Assembly (NCBI GenBank): GCA_030267565.1
Contig: BRXU01000015.1
Coordinates: 2,417,001 to 2,481,000, forward strand
Direction of reading: 5' to 3'
DNA: 64,000 nucleotides
Source of the DNA: Pleodorina starrii
Taxonomy: Eukaryota; Chlorophyta; Chlorophyceae; Chlamydomonadales; Volvocaceae
Of the stretch, positions 11,801-23,800 are shown one piece after another (the stretch's first letter is position 1; every line of letters starts with the position of its first letter). Made by a program: the position numbers and the translations under genes. Below the pieces are notes generated by a model. That model made no database searches. It was not told the origin of the DNA and saw only the letters and a program-made list of their open reading frames with translations.

Positions 11801-13448
11801 CGCCCTCTCCCTCTCTTTCCCTCTCTCTCCCTCTCTCTCCCTCTCTCTCCCTCCCTTTCTCCCTCTCTACCCCGAACGCAGATCTATTCGCAAATCTTCC
11901 TGTGCAGGGTAGGTGTCCGACGATATGGTAGTTGGCAGTTGGCAGTTGGTAGTCGCTAATTAGTTGTTTGCGTTGCCGTGGCGCGCGAGTGTGCGCGGGC
12001 AGGCGGGCAGGCAGGCAGGGAGGACGGCTCCCGGATGTCTGTGGGGGCGCGCGGCGAGCCAAGAAGCACTTGCTCCTCGGCGGCTGCTTGACCCCCCCCT
12101 GCCTCCCTCACTCCCGCCTACGTCGCCGTCGCGGTGCTCTCCTCACCCTGAGCCCTCCTCCCGCTTTCACGCTTGCCCCCTCCCTCTGCCCTTTCTCTCA
12201 GGCCGCCTGGCCGCACCTCAAGCGGGGCGCCTCCATCATCAACACATCGAGGTGGGGGTGTGGGGGTGTGTGGGGAGGAAGGAGGTTAAAACACGGGAGG
12301 GAGGGAGGAGGGGAGAGGGGGAGGCCCAGGAGCCCCTCCGAAGACGCTTTAGACCTCCCGGACGTGTGGGTGCGGCCACGGGTCGGCGGCCGGCCCCCAC
12401 CCGGGGCCGGGAGAGTGATGATCCGCCGCGGGCCCCCTTCCCCGCCCTCGCACCCCACCCTCGCACCTCGCCCTCGGCCCCCTGGCCCCCTCGCACCCCG
12501 CCCCCCTCGTTGTATTGTCTCCGGTACCATACCGCCCACCCCCCCCCCTCCCCCCTCCCCCCCCCTGGTCAGCGTGGTTGGCTACTCGGGCCATTCCGAG
12601 CTGCTAGATTACACCGCAACCAAGGGAGCTATCACCGCCTTCACACGGGCCATGCACATGTCGGCAGTGTCCAGCGGTACGGCACGTACGGCACGAAGGG
12701 CGCGTACGGCAGCTCGCAGCAGCAGCGCACAGGAGATGGGGGCAAACTGGGACGGGGCAGGGCGAAGGGAGGGCGAGAGGGAGGGCGTTCTCTCAGGCCA
12801 TCCAAGCCGCGCTCCAAACGGCCAAAAGTGTCGACAGGTCGCTTTGCTTCACTTCTCTTCTCTCCACCTCGCCTCGCCTCTCCTCTCCTCACAGGCATCC
12901 GCGTCAACGCGGTGGCTCCCGGCCCCATCTGGACCCCCCTCATCCCCGCAACATTCCCCGAGGAGAAGGTGGGCGGCCGGGAGGGGTGGGGTGGGGTGGG
13001 GCAGACGGCATGCCGTGTGCCGTGTGCCGTGTGCCGTACGTACGGTGAGATAATGATGTACGTCACCCCTCCCCCTTGAGTGTCCCCCACCACCACCACC
13101 ACCACCGTCTTTATTCCGTCGCTGTGGTATCTTTCTTTTTTACCACCCCCACCCCCAACCCCACAATTTGCCACCACCAAGGCACCACCTCTTGTCCCAG
13201 CCCCCCCTGCCTCAGCCCCTCCTGCCCCCCCCTGCCTCAGCCCCTCCTGCCCCCCCCTGCCTCTGCCTCTGCCTCTGCTGCTGCCCCTGCTGCCACAGGT
13301 GAAGAGCTTCGGATCGAGCACCCCCCTGGGCCGTGCGGGGCAGCCAAGTGAGGTGGCTCCGTCGTACGTGTTCCTGGCTTCGGAGGATTCGTCGTACATC
13401 AGCGGTCAGAGCCTGCACCCCAACGGCGGGCGCGTGGTCAACGCTTAA
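8877..13448 (+). CDS. Short-chain dehydrogenase/reductase (glucose/ribitol dehydrogenase-like)
   Basis: Exons: 8877-8917, 9250-9344, 10113-10248, 10904-10973, 11241-11348, 11882-11908, 12202-12251, 12573-12676, 12895-12968, 13299-13448, giving 284 residues. The N-terminus (FPAQEE, then QHSMDPSPE and [10 protein letters not shown]) is typical of the bacterial YhdF and plant glucose/ribitol dehydrogenase-like branch. The NAD(P)-binding motif is TGADSGIG (about residues 45-52). LVNNAAEQ is the conserved Asn-Asn-Ala motif. The active site is Ser in NTSS followed by YTATK (Tyr-x3-Lys). Length fits the family (about 285-300). The start at 8877 was chosen because it restores the FPxQ leader in phase. 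The intron after 10973 uses a GC donor. The substrate cannot be told from sequence. Confidence 0.92.
10579..10862 (+). repeat. ATTCCG hexanucleotide array (about 46 units)
   Basis: An almost uninterrupted 6-bp array with a few point changes towards its 3' end, in the dehydrogenase intron between 10248 and 10904. The unit length is a multiple of three and contains no stop in any frame, so long spurious ORFs (Ile-Pro, Phe-Arg, Ser-Glu) cross it on both strands. Confidence 0.97.
13113..13150 (+). repeat. Dispersed intronic repeat, copy D (diverged)
   Basis: It reads TTCCGTCGCTGTGGTATC, then a T-rich tract and TTTACC. This aligns with copies at 2011-2064, 15988-16017 and 23870-23928, and lies in the last dehydrogenase intron. 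Confidence 0.5.
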
Positions 13449-15000
13449 GGTGGCCGCCGTTCCGACATTGACTGAGCTGAGTTGAGCTGTGTTGTGGTGA
13501 GCGGAGGCGGCGGATGCAGAGGGGTTGAGGATCCCAAATGAACACGGCTCTGCTGTACGCTGGCTCTGCTGTGCGCTGGCTCTGCGGCGTTTTGCTCTTT
13601 TGTCTGTGTCGTAGATAGGTAGGTAAGGAGGTAGGTAGGAAGGTAGGGATACGGCAGGATAAGGTTCGGGGAGGATGAGGGACCAGAGAGATCGCGGAGG
13701 GGGGAGGTTTGAGGCGCAGCAGAGGCAGGAAAAGGGGATTTAGGGGTCGGGGGGAGGTGGGGAATCTCGGGGCCTTCTGGGCCCGGGGCTGTTGTTGAGG
13801 AAGCGGGGCGTAGACCGGTGGTTGTTGTTGGTGCGGTTGCGGTCATTGAGGTGGCATGCGGTGGCATGCGGCACGCCGTGGCGGCACACAGTCCGGTTTG
13901 TACCTTACGCTGAAAGAGAGTCTGAAGCTGTGCGTACCATTGCTGTGCAGCAGAGGGTACGGACACTCTGTTGGGGACACGACGTTGTTGTTGTTGTAAG
14001 AAGCTTGTTGTGATAACCCGAACACTGCACCTTTTGCCGCGCGGCATATATACTCGGGTAATCTGTCCCTTCTTTCCTCGCGCGGGCGTCCAGGAGGTTC
14101 GCAAAGGCGGAGAGAGAGATGTCAGCAGCAGATGGTGACGATGATGATGTGGTCCCGGCAGCCGCGCGAGCAGGCGGCGGCGCAACGGAGTCCCTCTCCC
14201 CCTCCCCGAGCCTCCCTCTCTCGCCAGCGAAACGATTGCGCGGACATCTAAATAGCGACGATTTCGAGGGTACCGGTATTCGTAGCCATGCTGGGCAATC
14301 TGCTGCCCGGCGAGATGCATCCGGTGTTGTCCGGTCCGGAGAGGACACTGACCCAAAGACCCAAAGGTGTGGGAAAGGCGGCCCTCCTCTCCATCCTGTC
14401 TGGGCTCTGTTGGGGGGGAGGGGGGAGAGTGCGGCAGTGTCGATTGATTGAGGTGGGCAACGAGGTGGTGCCGTGTCCCCTCCTCGACCCCTGCTGCGGT
14501 CAAACTCTCACAGGCTCCACTTCAAACCCCCGCGCATGCGCATGCCCCCCTCCATCACCCCCACCCCGAGGGGAGGCCTTCCGCTTCTCTCCCCTCCCCT
14601 CCCCTCCTCTCCTCTTCTCCTCTCATCCTTCCCCCTCTTGTCTCCTGCAGATGCTTCTTCGTTGAGACGACTCTTTTGTAACACGCAAGCCCCCCCCCAC
14701 CCCACCCACAACCCAAGCGACCGCTGTCGCTTCGTTTCGTCCGACTGCCAAATCACGGTCGACCAGTCGGTGATGGTGCAGTCGTGCAGTCGGTGCAGTT
14801 CATCGCTCACTCAGCCCTCTCAGCCCCCTCAGTGGCTCTGTCGCCAACAGCCAGTCACCCTGAGTCACACAATCCTTCCTCCTTCCTTCCTTCCTTCCTT
14901 CATTCATTCCGTCATTCATTCCGTCGGTCCAAGTACAGGTAGTCAGTCCGCCAAGCGCTCAGTCGTTCGCTGCCGTCAGTCGTCCGCTGCCGTCAGTCAG
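13449..15000. other. Convergent 3' region between the SDR (+) and TFIIS-like (-) genes
   Basis: No exon was recognised. It must contain both 3' UTRs. TGTAA occurs on the plus strand at 13995 and 14677. A CTTCC/CATT-rich run lies at 14877-14925. Open frames here look like random reading of GC-rich DNA. Confidence 0.6.
13995..13999 (+). terminator. Candidate polyadenylation signal TGTAA (SDR gene)
   Basis: The signal lies 547 bp after the dehydrogenase stop, within a GTT-rich tract. A second TGTAA is at 14677. Confidence 0.5.
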
Positions 15001-17656
15001 TCAGTCGTTCCTCCATGTGCTGCCGCAGTGGTCGCAAACGAACTTTTGGATCTGCACTCGCTCCTGCGCGTAGGTGCCCCCCGACAGCACATTGTGGACC
15101 GTGGCTCCGGAACCACCACACGAGGGACACACAGTGCCGGCGCTCTTGTAGGTGGAGGCGCCGCCGCCCTGACCAGCCAGCTGGGGGGGGGGGACAGAGG
15201 CGGGGGCAGGGGCAGCGGCAGGGGCAGGGGCAGCGGCAACGGTGAGGGTGATGGGAGCGGCAGCGGCAGGGGCAGGGGCGAGGGCAACAGACGGGGTGAC
15301 CCGCGGGTCGGTGGGACAGGAAGAGAGGGGTAATGAGAAAAGTCAGTGGCGGTCGGGAGGCAGCGGCAACAGCAGCAGGAGCAGCAACAGCAGCAGGAGC
15401 AGCAGTGTGGTGTATGGACGGCTTACGGTCTCCGAACTCAAGACCCCAATCACCCCAATCGTGCTCCCTCCCCGCACCCGCTCCCACGCCTCCATCTCCA
15501 GACGCTTCTTGCGAGCCAGCTCCTCGGCCTGCGCCGTGCACAAAGGAGGGGTGGAAAAGGGGGGGAGGGGACGACCCCGATCCAGGGGTGGCGTGGCAGA
15601 ATGGCAGTGGGGTCAAGGGCGAGGGGCATGTACCCGGGAGGGCATTCATCCCCTCACTTTTGTTGCGGCTGACCAACCAACCAACCAGGCCAAAACGCCG
15701 GCTGCCGTTCACGTCAAGGCGTACGACGGTGCCGTATGAAAGTACGGCAGGCGACTTGGAGAGCGTCATGGGCTCATGGCACGTCGTACAGACACGGCCA
15801 AGCAACGCGATGATAGTTTGCGATGATAGTTTGCGATGATAGTTTGCGATGATAGTTTGCGACGTGAGTTTGCGACACGGCCAAGCAACGCGATGATAGT
15901 TTGCGTCGTACAGACACGGCCAAGCAACGCGATGATAGTTTGCTCCGCGACCCCCTATACATGGATACCCCCCCCCCTCACGCACACTTCTCCGCTGCGG
16001 TATTTTCTTTTTACCCCCCCCCCCCACACACACACACCCAAACCCACACACCTGCGCGCGCACGCTCGCGGGCGCCAGAGCCATCGAGTCCGCTGTGGCC
16101 ATGACCCGTGGGTCGGTGGCGCCCGACAGCAGATCCGCCGCCACTCCGTCCGCGTGCTTGAGCGCGCCCACCAGCATGCGCGTCTGGGCCTTGTACGACA
16201 CACCTGCGTACGGCATACATGCAGAGGAGCATCAAGCAGTGCCGCAATGCCACGTGCGTGGTACGGCACTGGCGACAGCGACGGCGACGGCGGCAGAGGC
16301 CGTGTTGAAGCCCGCCCCGGCCGGTAAACCACCACATATTCGAAACCACAATCCAAACAGGAAAGGCTGACCACCAAAAATCAGTTATCTAACTAAGGTG
16401 CTTGGTTGAACTCTCGAAAGCCTTCCTCTATTTCCTCTTCCGTACCGTCGCTGCCGTGCGCCGCAAACACCGCTCCCTCCAGCTCGCGCGCCGCCAGGGC
16501 CAACCGCTCCGGATCCAGATCCGTTGGATCCGGATTCCGCTTCCGCGCCCGTGCCGCCGCCTCCACGTGAGTGCGCAACGAGCCCACCAGCAGCGCCCGT
16601 ACCTTGCCACGAAGCTGCTCGTCCACTGCCGTACCAGCTGCCGTACCACCCGCGGCGGCGGCGGCAGCTGCGGCGGCCGTGCCCGAGGGCGACGCGGAGC
16701 GGCCGCCCTTGGCGGCGGCAGAACCGCCGCCGGCCTTGGCGCCAGGACCGGCATTTGTTGCGGCGTTGCTCTTCGCGGCTGCGGCTGCGGTGATGGTCTT
16801 CCAACGAGCCACCAGGGTTCGAGCCAGGCTGGCGACCTATTTATTTCGGACGGAGGGCCGCGCGGGACGTTAGCGGGATAGCGGTAAGTAAGAACCGCTG
16901 CGAAGGAACCGATCCGTCGCGCGGAGGCGGTGGAGGGGAGTGCGGGCGCCGGGTGCGAGGGGTTGGGGCGAAGTGGAGGTTGAGCAGGGTTTCTGTGCGG
17001 GCGGGGCGGAGCGGGCGGGGCGGGGCTGCACCCCCGCTCCCCCGGACGTTTGATCTTCCAGCGCCACCACAGCCCCATCCAGCTCGCCACACACCACACC
17101 GTACCACACACTACCACACCACTTCGTCCTCTCGATTACGGTACTCTGCTGCGGCTCGTCTGCTGTGGCCACCCCCCAACACACACACACTCACACCCAC
17201 ACACACACACCCACACACACCTGCGGACAAGCGTGTTTCCTCAGCTGCGCCACCTCCCGCCCCACACTCGTGACCCGCAGCAGATCCACGCTGATTGGCC
17301 ACAGAGACAAACGCCGCAGCAAACTAAGAAGCTCGTACAAGTCCTCGCCGTACGACTCTTCCGGGCCCGCGGCGGAGCCGCCGCCGCCGCCAGCGCCGCC
17401 GCCTTCCGGCGCCGCCGGCGCAGCGGCAGCGGCAGCGGCGGCGGCGGCTGTCGCCGCCGCCGTCGCTGCCGCCAGGCGGGCGCAGATCTCTTTGAACCCC
17501 GCCGCCAGCTTCCGTTCGTACCGTCCGTCGAGGGCGGCGTTGGCGGCGGCGATGACCTCCGACAGCGGCCGGTTCTTGCGGATCTTGCGGTCCAGGGAGG
17601 AGGGGCCGCCGCCGCCGCCGCCAGCACTGCCGCCGCCGCCGCCGCTGGCTCGACCC
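15001..17656 (-). CDS. TFIIS-like transcription elongation factor module (LW domain, central domain, zinc ribbon)
   Basis: Exons on the minus strand: 17656-17221, 16836-16446, 16203-16052, 15528-15478, 15180-15001 (stop), all phase-compatible. Order: the LW domain (YGEDLYELLSLLRRL, ISVDLLRVTSVGREV, LRKHACPQ, VASLARTLVARWK), an Ala-rich linker, the central Pol II-binding domain (VDEQLRGKVRALLVGSLRTH, SYKAQTRMLVGALKH, VAADLLSGATDPRVM, AEELARKKRLEMEAWER), and a C-terminal zinc ribbon (VCPSC then FVCDHCGSTWRND). Family members rescue stalled RNA polymerase II. The ribbon lacks the conserved RSADEP segment, so cleavage stimulation is doubtful. No in-frame ATG exists in the first exon, so it needs an upstream exon. 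That exon may belong to the HsdR-like gene (fusion). The other option is a tiny exon with an ATG near 17842. Confidence 0.82.
15780..15943 (+). repeat. Complex tandem repeat (GATGATAGTTTGC-type)
   Basis: The segment GACACGGCCAAGCAACGC followed by GATGATAGTTTGC occurs three times, with extra iterations of the second part in the first copy. Two copies are preceded by GTCGTACA. It lies in a TFIIS-like intron. Confidence 0.88.
15988..16017 (+). repeat. Dispersed intronic repeat, copy C
   Basis: It contains TCTCCGCTGCGGTAT, then a T-rich tract and TTTTACCCC. It matches the core of copies at 2011-2064 (minus) and 23870-23928 (plus). Confidence 0.65.
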
Positions 17657-17862
17657 CTGCCCGCGCAATGGGGTTACCGGTATTCAGAGCGTGCCGCAAA
17701 AAGCTGATATGGAAGAGGAAGAAGAACTGAAGAAGAAGAAGAACGATTGATTCACCGATGTCATAGGTTTACCCATGTGCCAAAGAGAGTTGAGAGCGTT
17801 GGGCCGGAGAGCGTCTCCACATTCCCGTCCGCAACCCACAGGGGATGGCCCTTTCGATACAC

Positions 17863-20800
17863 TCACTTTTGAAAAGGGGGAGGTGGCAATGCAAGGAGGG
17901 TGTGAGATGCGTACCTGCCGCCGCCGCGACCGCCAGCCGCCGCCTGCCGGCCCCAGCTCCGCCCCCCCTGGATCGGACGGCCGCGCAGCGGCGCCGCCGC
18001 CGCCCCCGCGGCGGCTGCGGCTGCCGCGGCGCGCCCTCCGCCGCCTGACGTGGCAGGTCCGGCGCCGCCGCCTCCGCCACCTCCGCCTCCGCCTCCGCTG
18101 GTGGCAATCGCTCCAGGGGGTCTGGCGGGTGCCAGGTAGATGGCTCCGGAGAAGGTCTCCTCCAGCTCACACACCGCCACCTGTCCCGTGAAATTTCAAA
18201 TCCGAGTTTTGAAAACCCCGCGGTTGGAACCGGAGTTTTCGAAAACCTTGCAATCGAAACCGGGTCTGATACGAACATGAGTACGACACGAATATACGGC
18301 ATTCCACATCGCCAGGGAGGGCAATATACATTCGCAGTGCAGCGAGGCGCCGGCGGCAGCGGTGGAGTACGGAGTACAGAGTACGGAGTACGGAGTACGG
18401 GGTACGGAGTACGGAGTACGGAGTACGGTGGCGGAGCTGGAGTCGTCGACTGGTGCGCTGGCGACCAGCAGCGGCATCAGAACCCGGTTGTCGTACCTGC
18501 ACGTCAGGAAGAGCACCGCCGCCGCCGCCGCCGTCGCCGTCGTCGCCGTTGTCGCCTGCCGCCGCGGCGACGGACGAGCTTCGCAGCGCCGCCGCCGCCC
18601 GCTCGCGCGCTTCCCGGTCCGCCGTCAGCTGCCGCAGGAAACAAAGAGTAATAATAACAGACCCATGGGTCAGCCGGAACGGCGGAGTCGGAGGCAGTGG
18701 GTGGTGGCCATTGTGGTGGGGAAGCGGTAAGGGAAGGGAAGGAGGCCCGCCTCCCGCTCCCCGCCCCCCCGCCCCTGCACCCTTTCCCCCCCCCCGGGCC
18801 CTCCGGACAATGCTCCCATTCACACCTCAACGCCATCCACTCTTGCCCCAGATTCCCCCCAGACTCCCCCCAGATCAGATCACCCGTTTCACTCATTTCA
18901 TTTCATTCCATCCATCTTCCCCCGAATCCAATATAACCCAAATAATCCGGAGAATCCGTAAAAAGACAGGGTAAACATAAAATAATAAAATAATAAAGTA
19001 ATAAAATAATAAAATAATAAAATAATAAAGTAATAAAAATAAAATAGGGTCGGCCTCTACCCCGCCTCCTGTTCCGTTTTCCTTCCTGCCCCTCCTTCCC
19101 CTCCTGCCCCTCCCCTGTCAGCTATCACCTTCGCCAGCAGCGCCGCCGCAAAGGGCAGCGGCATCTCCGGCATCTCCACACGCAGAGCCCCCGCCAGAGC
19201 CACGTACTGACCCACATCCGCCTCCAACGCCCGACGAGCCTCCGGCGCCAAACCCCAACCAGCCACCGCAGCCATCTCCGAAACGCCCAGAGACAGCAGA
19301 CCACCGCCGCCGACCGCGGCGGCGGCGGCGGCAGCCGCGGCAGCGGTGCCAGCGGCGGCGCCGCCGCCGCCGTCGGCGGCAGCAGCCGCCGCCCGGTCCG
19401 CCGCTGGTTGCAGCGCCTCCAGGATTCGGGACAGGGCTCGCTCCATTTGTCGCTCCTGGCGGAGCCGCCGGGCGTGTTTGCCTGGTGGTGGTAGTGGGAA
19501 GTAGCGGGGAAGCAAGCCGGGGGGCACCGGCGTGGGGGCGGGACACGGGCGTGTGGGGGGCTGGGGATGACGGCGTGCTGCGTGTTGCGAAGGCGGCGGC
19601 GGGCGGCGAGCGCTGCGTCCTGCCGTGCCATGCCTTGCCTTGCCTTGCTTAGTGTGTGGGATGTGTGTGTATGTGTGTGTGTTTGGGAGGGGGCAAGGTC
19701 GCCGCTCGAGGCCAAACACATATATAGGGTTTTAGGGTTGTTGGGTTTAGGGTTTTACGAGATGCGGCACCGGGTCTCACCGGTGTTCAGAGTGGTGATG
19801 TCGTAAAACTCCTCAAACGCCTCCCGAAGGCCCCCCACGCTATTGACGAAGTCCACCACCCCCAGCAGCCCAGCACACTTGCCCAAAGCCGGGGCCGGCC
19901 GGTTGAGTCGGCCAAGGACCTGTACGGCGCGCGCGCCGGAGAGCGTCCTGTGTGTACGACATGCACGACGGGCGGTTGTTCGGTGGGCCAGTCTGGGGTT
20001 TTTGGTTCTGGGGTTTGATCTCGGATCGTCGGATGCCATCCGGGATTAGGGCGGCGGTGGGGGGCCCGGGCTGGGGAGGTTACAGGAAGGGAAGGGCGGA
20101 TAGTCGGATTCGATCGCATCAAACATCAAATGGCTCGTCGACAGGTTTGATTCAAACAGCGCCGGGTTATAAGCACCTAAGCCGTACGTGCCGTACGTGC
20201 CGTACTTCCTACCTGTCGATGAACATGGCGCCCAGCCTCGGGTCGTCGTACCCCGTCTCGTACTTGGAGCAAACTACCAGCAGCCTGGCGGCGCCGGGGT
20301 CCGCGCCGCGGCCGTTGACGTCAGCCTCGGTGACCTGTACGGCAGGCTGTCGCGCGGCGTCGCCTCCGCTGCCACCGCCGTCATCCCCGCCGCCAATGAC
20401 TTCTGACGCCGACGCCCCCAAAACGGCCGAAGATGACATCGCACGAGTCATGCGGCGGGGCCTGGAGGATGCGGCGGCGGCGCCGCCGCCGCCGCCGGCG
20501 TCACCTGTCTCAGCCTCCACCTCCACCTCCATGTCCTCTCCCTCAGTGGGCCTGACGGCGGCGGCGGCGGCTACAGAAGTGGCCCGGGACGTCACCGTCA
20601 ACCGGCTGGCCTGACGTCGTACGGCGGCGTGCACCGACGGCTCGACGGAGCCGCGCCGACGCAGCGGCGGTGCGCCCTCGGAATCGCGTGCCGATGGCGC
20701 CGCCGCCGCCACCGAGTCGCTACCAAACAACGAACTGCAACTAACGCCCGTACGGCCGCCGCCTCCCCCGGCGTCCTTTCGCGCGTCGCTCTCCGTCGCC

Positions 20801-23800
20801 GTCGTACCCCGCCGGAGTCGCTTCTCTCCGGAACGGGCGGTTGCGGCCGCGGCGGCGGCGGCAGCAGCACTGCCGCCGCCGCCGCCGCCACCGGCTTCCC
20901 CCTCCTCGCCGCCGCCGTCAGTCGCCTGCTGGCCCTCGCCTCCGCTGTCAAATGCGCGCCCTCCACTCTCACTCCCACTCCCCTCACTCGCACTGCCGCC
21001 AGCGCTTTCGCTTTCGCTGTCGCTCGCGCTCTCGCCGTCCTCCGCGTCGTCACTCCGCCACTCGCCGTCGCTGCCACTGCCACTCGCACTGCCGCTGTCG
21101 TCATCGTCGCCGCCGCCGCCGTCGATGTCGTCGCCGTCACCTTCACTGCTCTCGACGCTGCCACTCGCACTGCCGCTTTCACCGCCATTGGCTTCGTCGT
21201 CCGTCATTTCCCGCCTCGCGCCGCCGCCACCGCCGCCATTGGCACGCGCCCGCGGGGCGGCGGCACGCCGCGGCGGCCGGCCGTCGCTGCCCTCCGACCC
21301 GTGGGTCTCTCCAGCCGCCGCGGCGTCCAAATGCGACAGGGCCGCGTCCCAGCCACTCGCAGGCCGGGGTCGCCCGCCGCCGCCAGCGCCTCCGCGACCT
21401 CGACCCGTGGGTCGCCGCCGACCCGTGGGTCCGCCGTCCGCGTCCCGTCGTCTGCGCTTGCTCGGCCGCTCCTCGTCGCCACTGTCGTCGCCTTCGGAGC
21501 TCTGCAGCCCTGCACAAACCGCAAACAGGTAAAGCACAGCAGATCGAGTTATGTTGCCGTACATCACCATCGCGCCGCCAATCGTGCCGCTCCAGAACCA
21601 CCCCAACGTTCGGCGGCACCTGACGCCACAACGCAACGCCACGACGCCTGGCACGTACGGTGTACGGTAAGCCGATACAACGGCAATGTCGTACCTGAGG
21701 CCGCCTGCTGCTCGTGCACATCGTCCGCTCCGGCGTCGCCGCCGCCGCCGGCGCCGGTACGACAGCCGGCGTCCTGGCGGCGCCACCTCCGGCACTGCGC
21801 GTCCAGCTCCGCCGCCTCCGCCGCCGGCAGCGGAACGGTTCCGCTGAAGGCTCCGAAGACGGAGGGGCCGCGCTGGTGCGCGGCAGCGTCCCGTGGGTCG
21901 GCGGCCGCCGCAGCTTCTGCGCCGGGTGGAAGGGAAGACCGAGCACCGTCCCGGAGTTGCAACCCCGAGGTGGGTGGGTGCTGGGTGGGTGCCCCTGCTC
22001 CGGTCACACCTACCGGCCAACTACAACTACAGCCGTAGCACACTTAACACTCAATTCAGTTCAATTCAACTCACTCCTGAATTATGACCCACCGACCAAC
22101 CGCCCAACTTTACAACCCCTATCCGCCCTTCCTTATCGTCCCTTTTCCGAAGCGGGCGGCGCCCCCGGGGGCCATGGGACAACTCCCCCGCCACATATCC
22201 GGCCCTGCCCAGTCCGGCACAGTGCCGAAAGTCGTACCGTACGGTACGGTGCGGCCGTACCTGCTAGCTTTGCGAACTCGGGCTCCTCTTCGACCGCCCG
22301 CCGCAGCGCCTGCGATTACGTACGGCAGACACCCGTACGGTATGGTACGGCAGGGTGTGAAGATGGTGTCACCGGCAGGATGCGGCTGGGGGGCAGGGCC
22401 GGCCTATGCGATGCCCCAATCTGCACGGCAACGCGTACGGCACAAACCTGTACGAACCACACCACGTGCTGCCTGCTGCGCGCCACCACCATGCCCCGGA
22501 AGGAGGTGAAGCCCGCCGCGGAGGCGTTACGCCACAAGGCGGTGAAGCGCTGCACAATGTAGGCGGCCTGACGGGGGGGAGGGAGAGGGAGAGAGAGGGT
22601 GTGTAGGGGGGGAGGGCGGGGCAGGACAGGACAGGACAGGTGGGGAAGATACGGCAGGGGTACGAGAGGGTACGAGTCTACGAGAGGGTACGATATTCGA
22701 GAAAAGGAGTCGCGGACAAAGGGGGAAGTCGGGGCAGGCAACTGCGGCAGGGCAGAGCCGTGGGGGAGCCTCCGGGAGAGACATGCTGCCGCAGACGGGA
22801 TCCAAATCCGGAACCAGATCGGAAATATACGGCAACGAAGGCAACTTCAGCTCCCTTGGATAAGCAAACGTACAGAAAAAGTACACCAAAGGTACGGCAA
22901 ACGTACGGCAAACGTTTCCGCCTCCCACCTTTCTTTCCACCACATCCCTGCTGTTGGAAGCCGCCTCCACCAGCACCTCCTCCGCGAGATCCGCCTCGCC
23001 GCCACCGCCGCCGCTGCTGCCGCCCGGCTGGCCCGGATCCGGATTCGGATCTGGATTCGAATCTGGATTCGGACCCGCGTTCCGATCCGCGCCGCCGCCG
23101 TTGCGCAGCCCCGCGATCTGCAGACGCGGCGTGACGGCCGTGTACGACCGTAGTACATCCAGTACGAAGCCGTCTTGTACGGCGCTGCGCATGGTGTAGG
23201 CGTGGTACGGCGAGTACAACAGAGCGGTCTCCGAGGCGGCGGCGCCGCCGTCGCCGTTCTCATCGGCTAGCAGCAAGCCCTCCAGAATGGACGTCGCTGC
23301 GGACGGGGCCGCCTTTCCCGTAGGCGCCCCAGCGGCAGCGGCAGCAGCAGCAGCCCCAGGGACTGCATTTGTGGGCGCCCCCCAGGATCCCTTCCCTTGC
23401 ACTTGTCTAGATTGTTCTTGCTGCTGCTGTTGAGGTAGCGGTCGTCTCTGTTTTGTCGGTCCGGTGGTCTTTGCGTCAACAGCGGCCTCGCTGCCGCCGC
23501 CGTAACCGCCGCCGCCGCCCTCTCCGTCGGTGCCGGTGTCCTCTGCATCCAAACCGTCCCCTGGGTCGGCAGGCACCTCCCTGCACACGCCAAACAGCTG
23601 CAGCGCCTGCGCGCGAAAACGACCAGCAACCAACCAAGCACTCGGCGGCGGCAAGGAGGTGCAAATGACAGCATGGGCTGGGTAGGGCTGGGGATGTGCG
23701 GGGGGTCGCTCATGCCACCCAGGATGGGTCAGTTCGCGCCACGCCACACCGCAACCGCCGCAACCCTAACCGCCGCAACCCTAACCGCCGCAACCGTAAC

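Noticed and set aside
17657..17862. Separate promoter and first exon for the TFIIS-like gene (ATG near 17842 with a GTAAAC donor)
   Set aside because: It is phase-compatible and not excluded, but it would leave almost no room for the upstream gene's 3' UTR, poly(A) signal and a promoter. It is kept as the alternative to the fusion.
20629..22038. Plus-strand 469-codon open frame opposite HsdR-like exon 10
   Set aside because: The minus-strand reading carries helicase motif V and correct splice phases. The plus frame is an Arg/Ala/Ser-rich antisense shadow.
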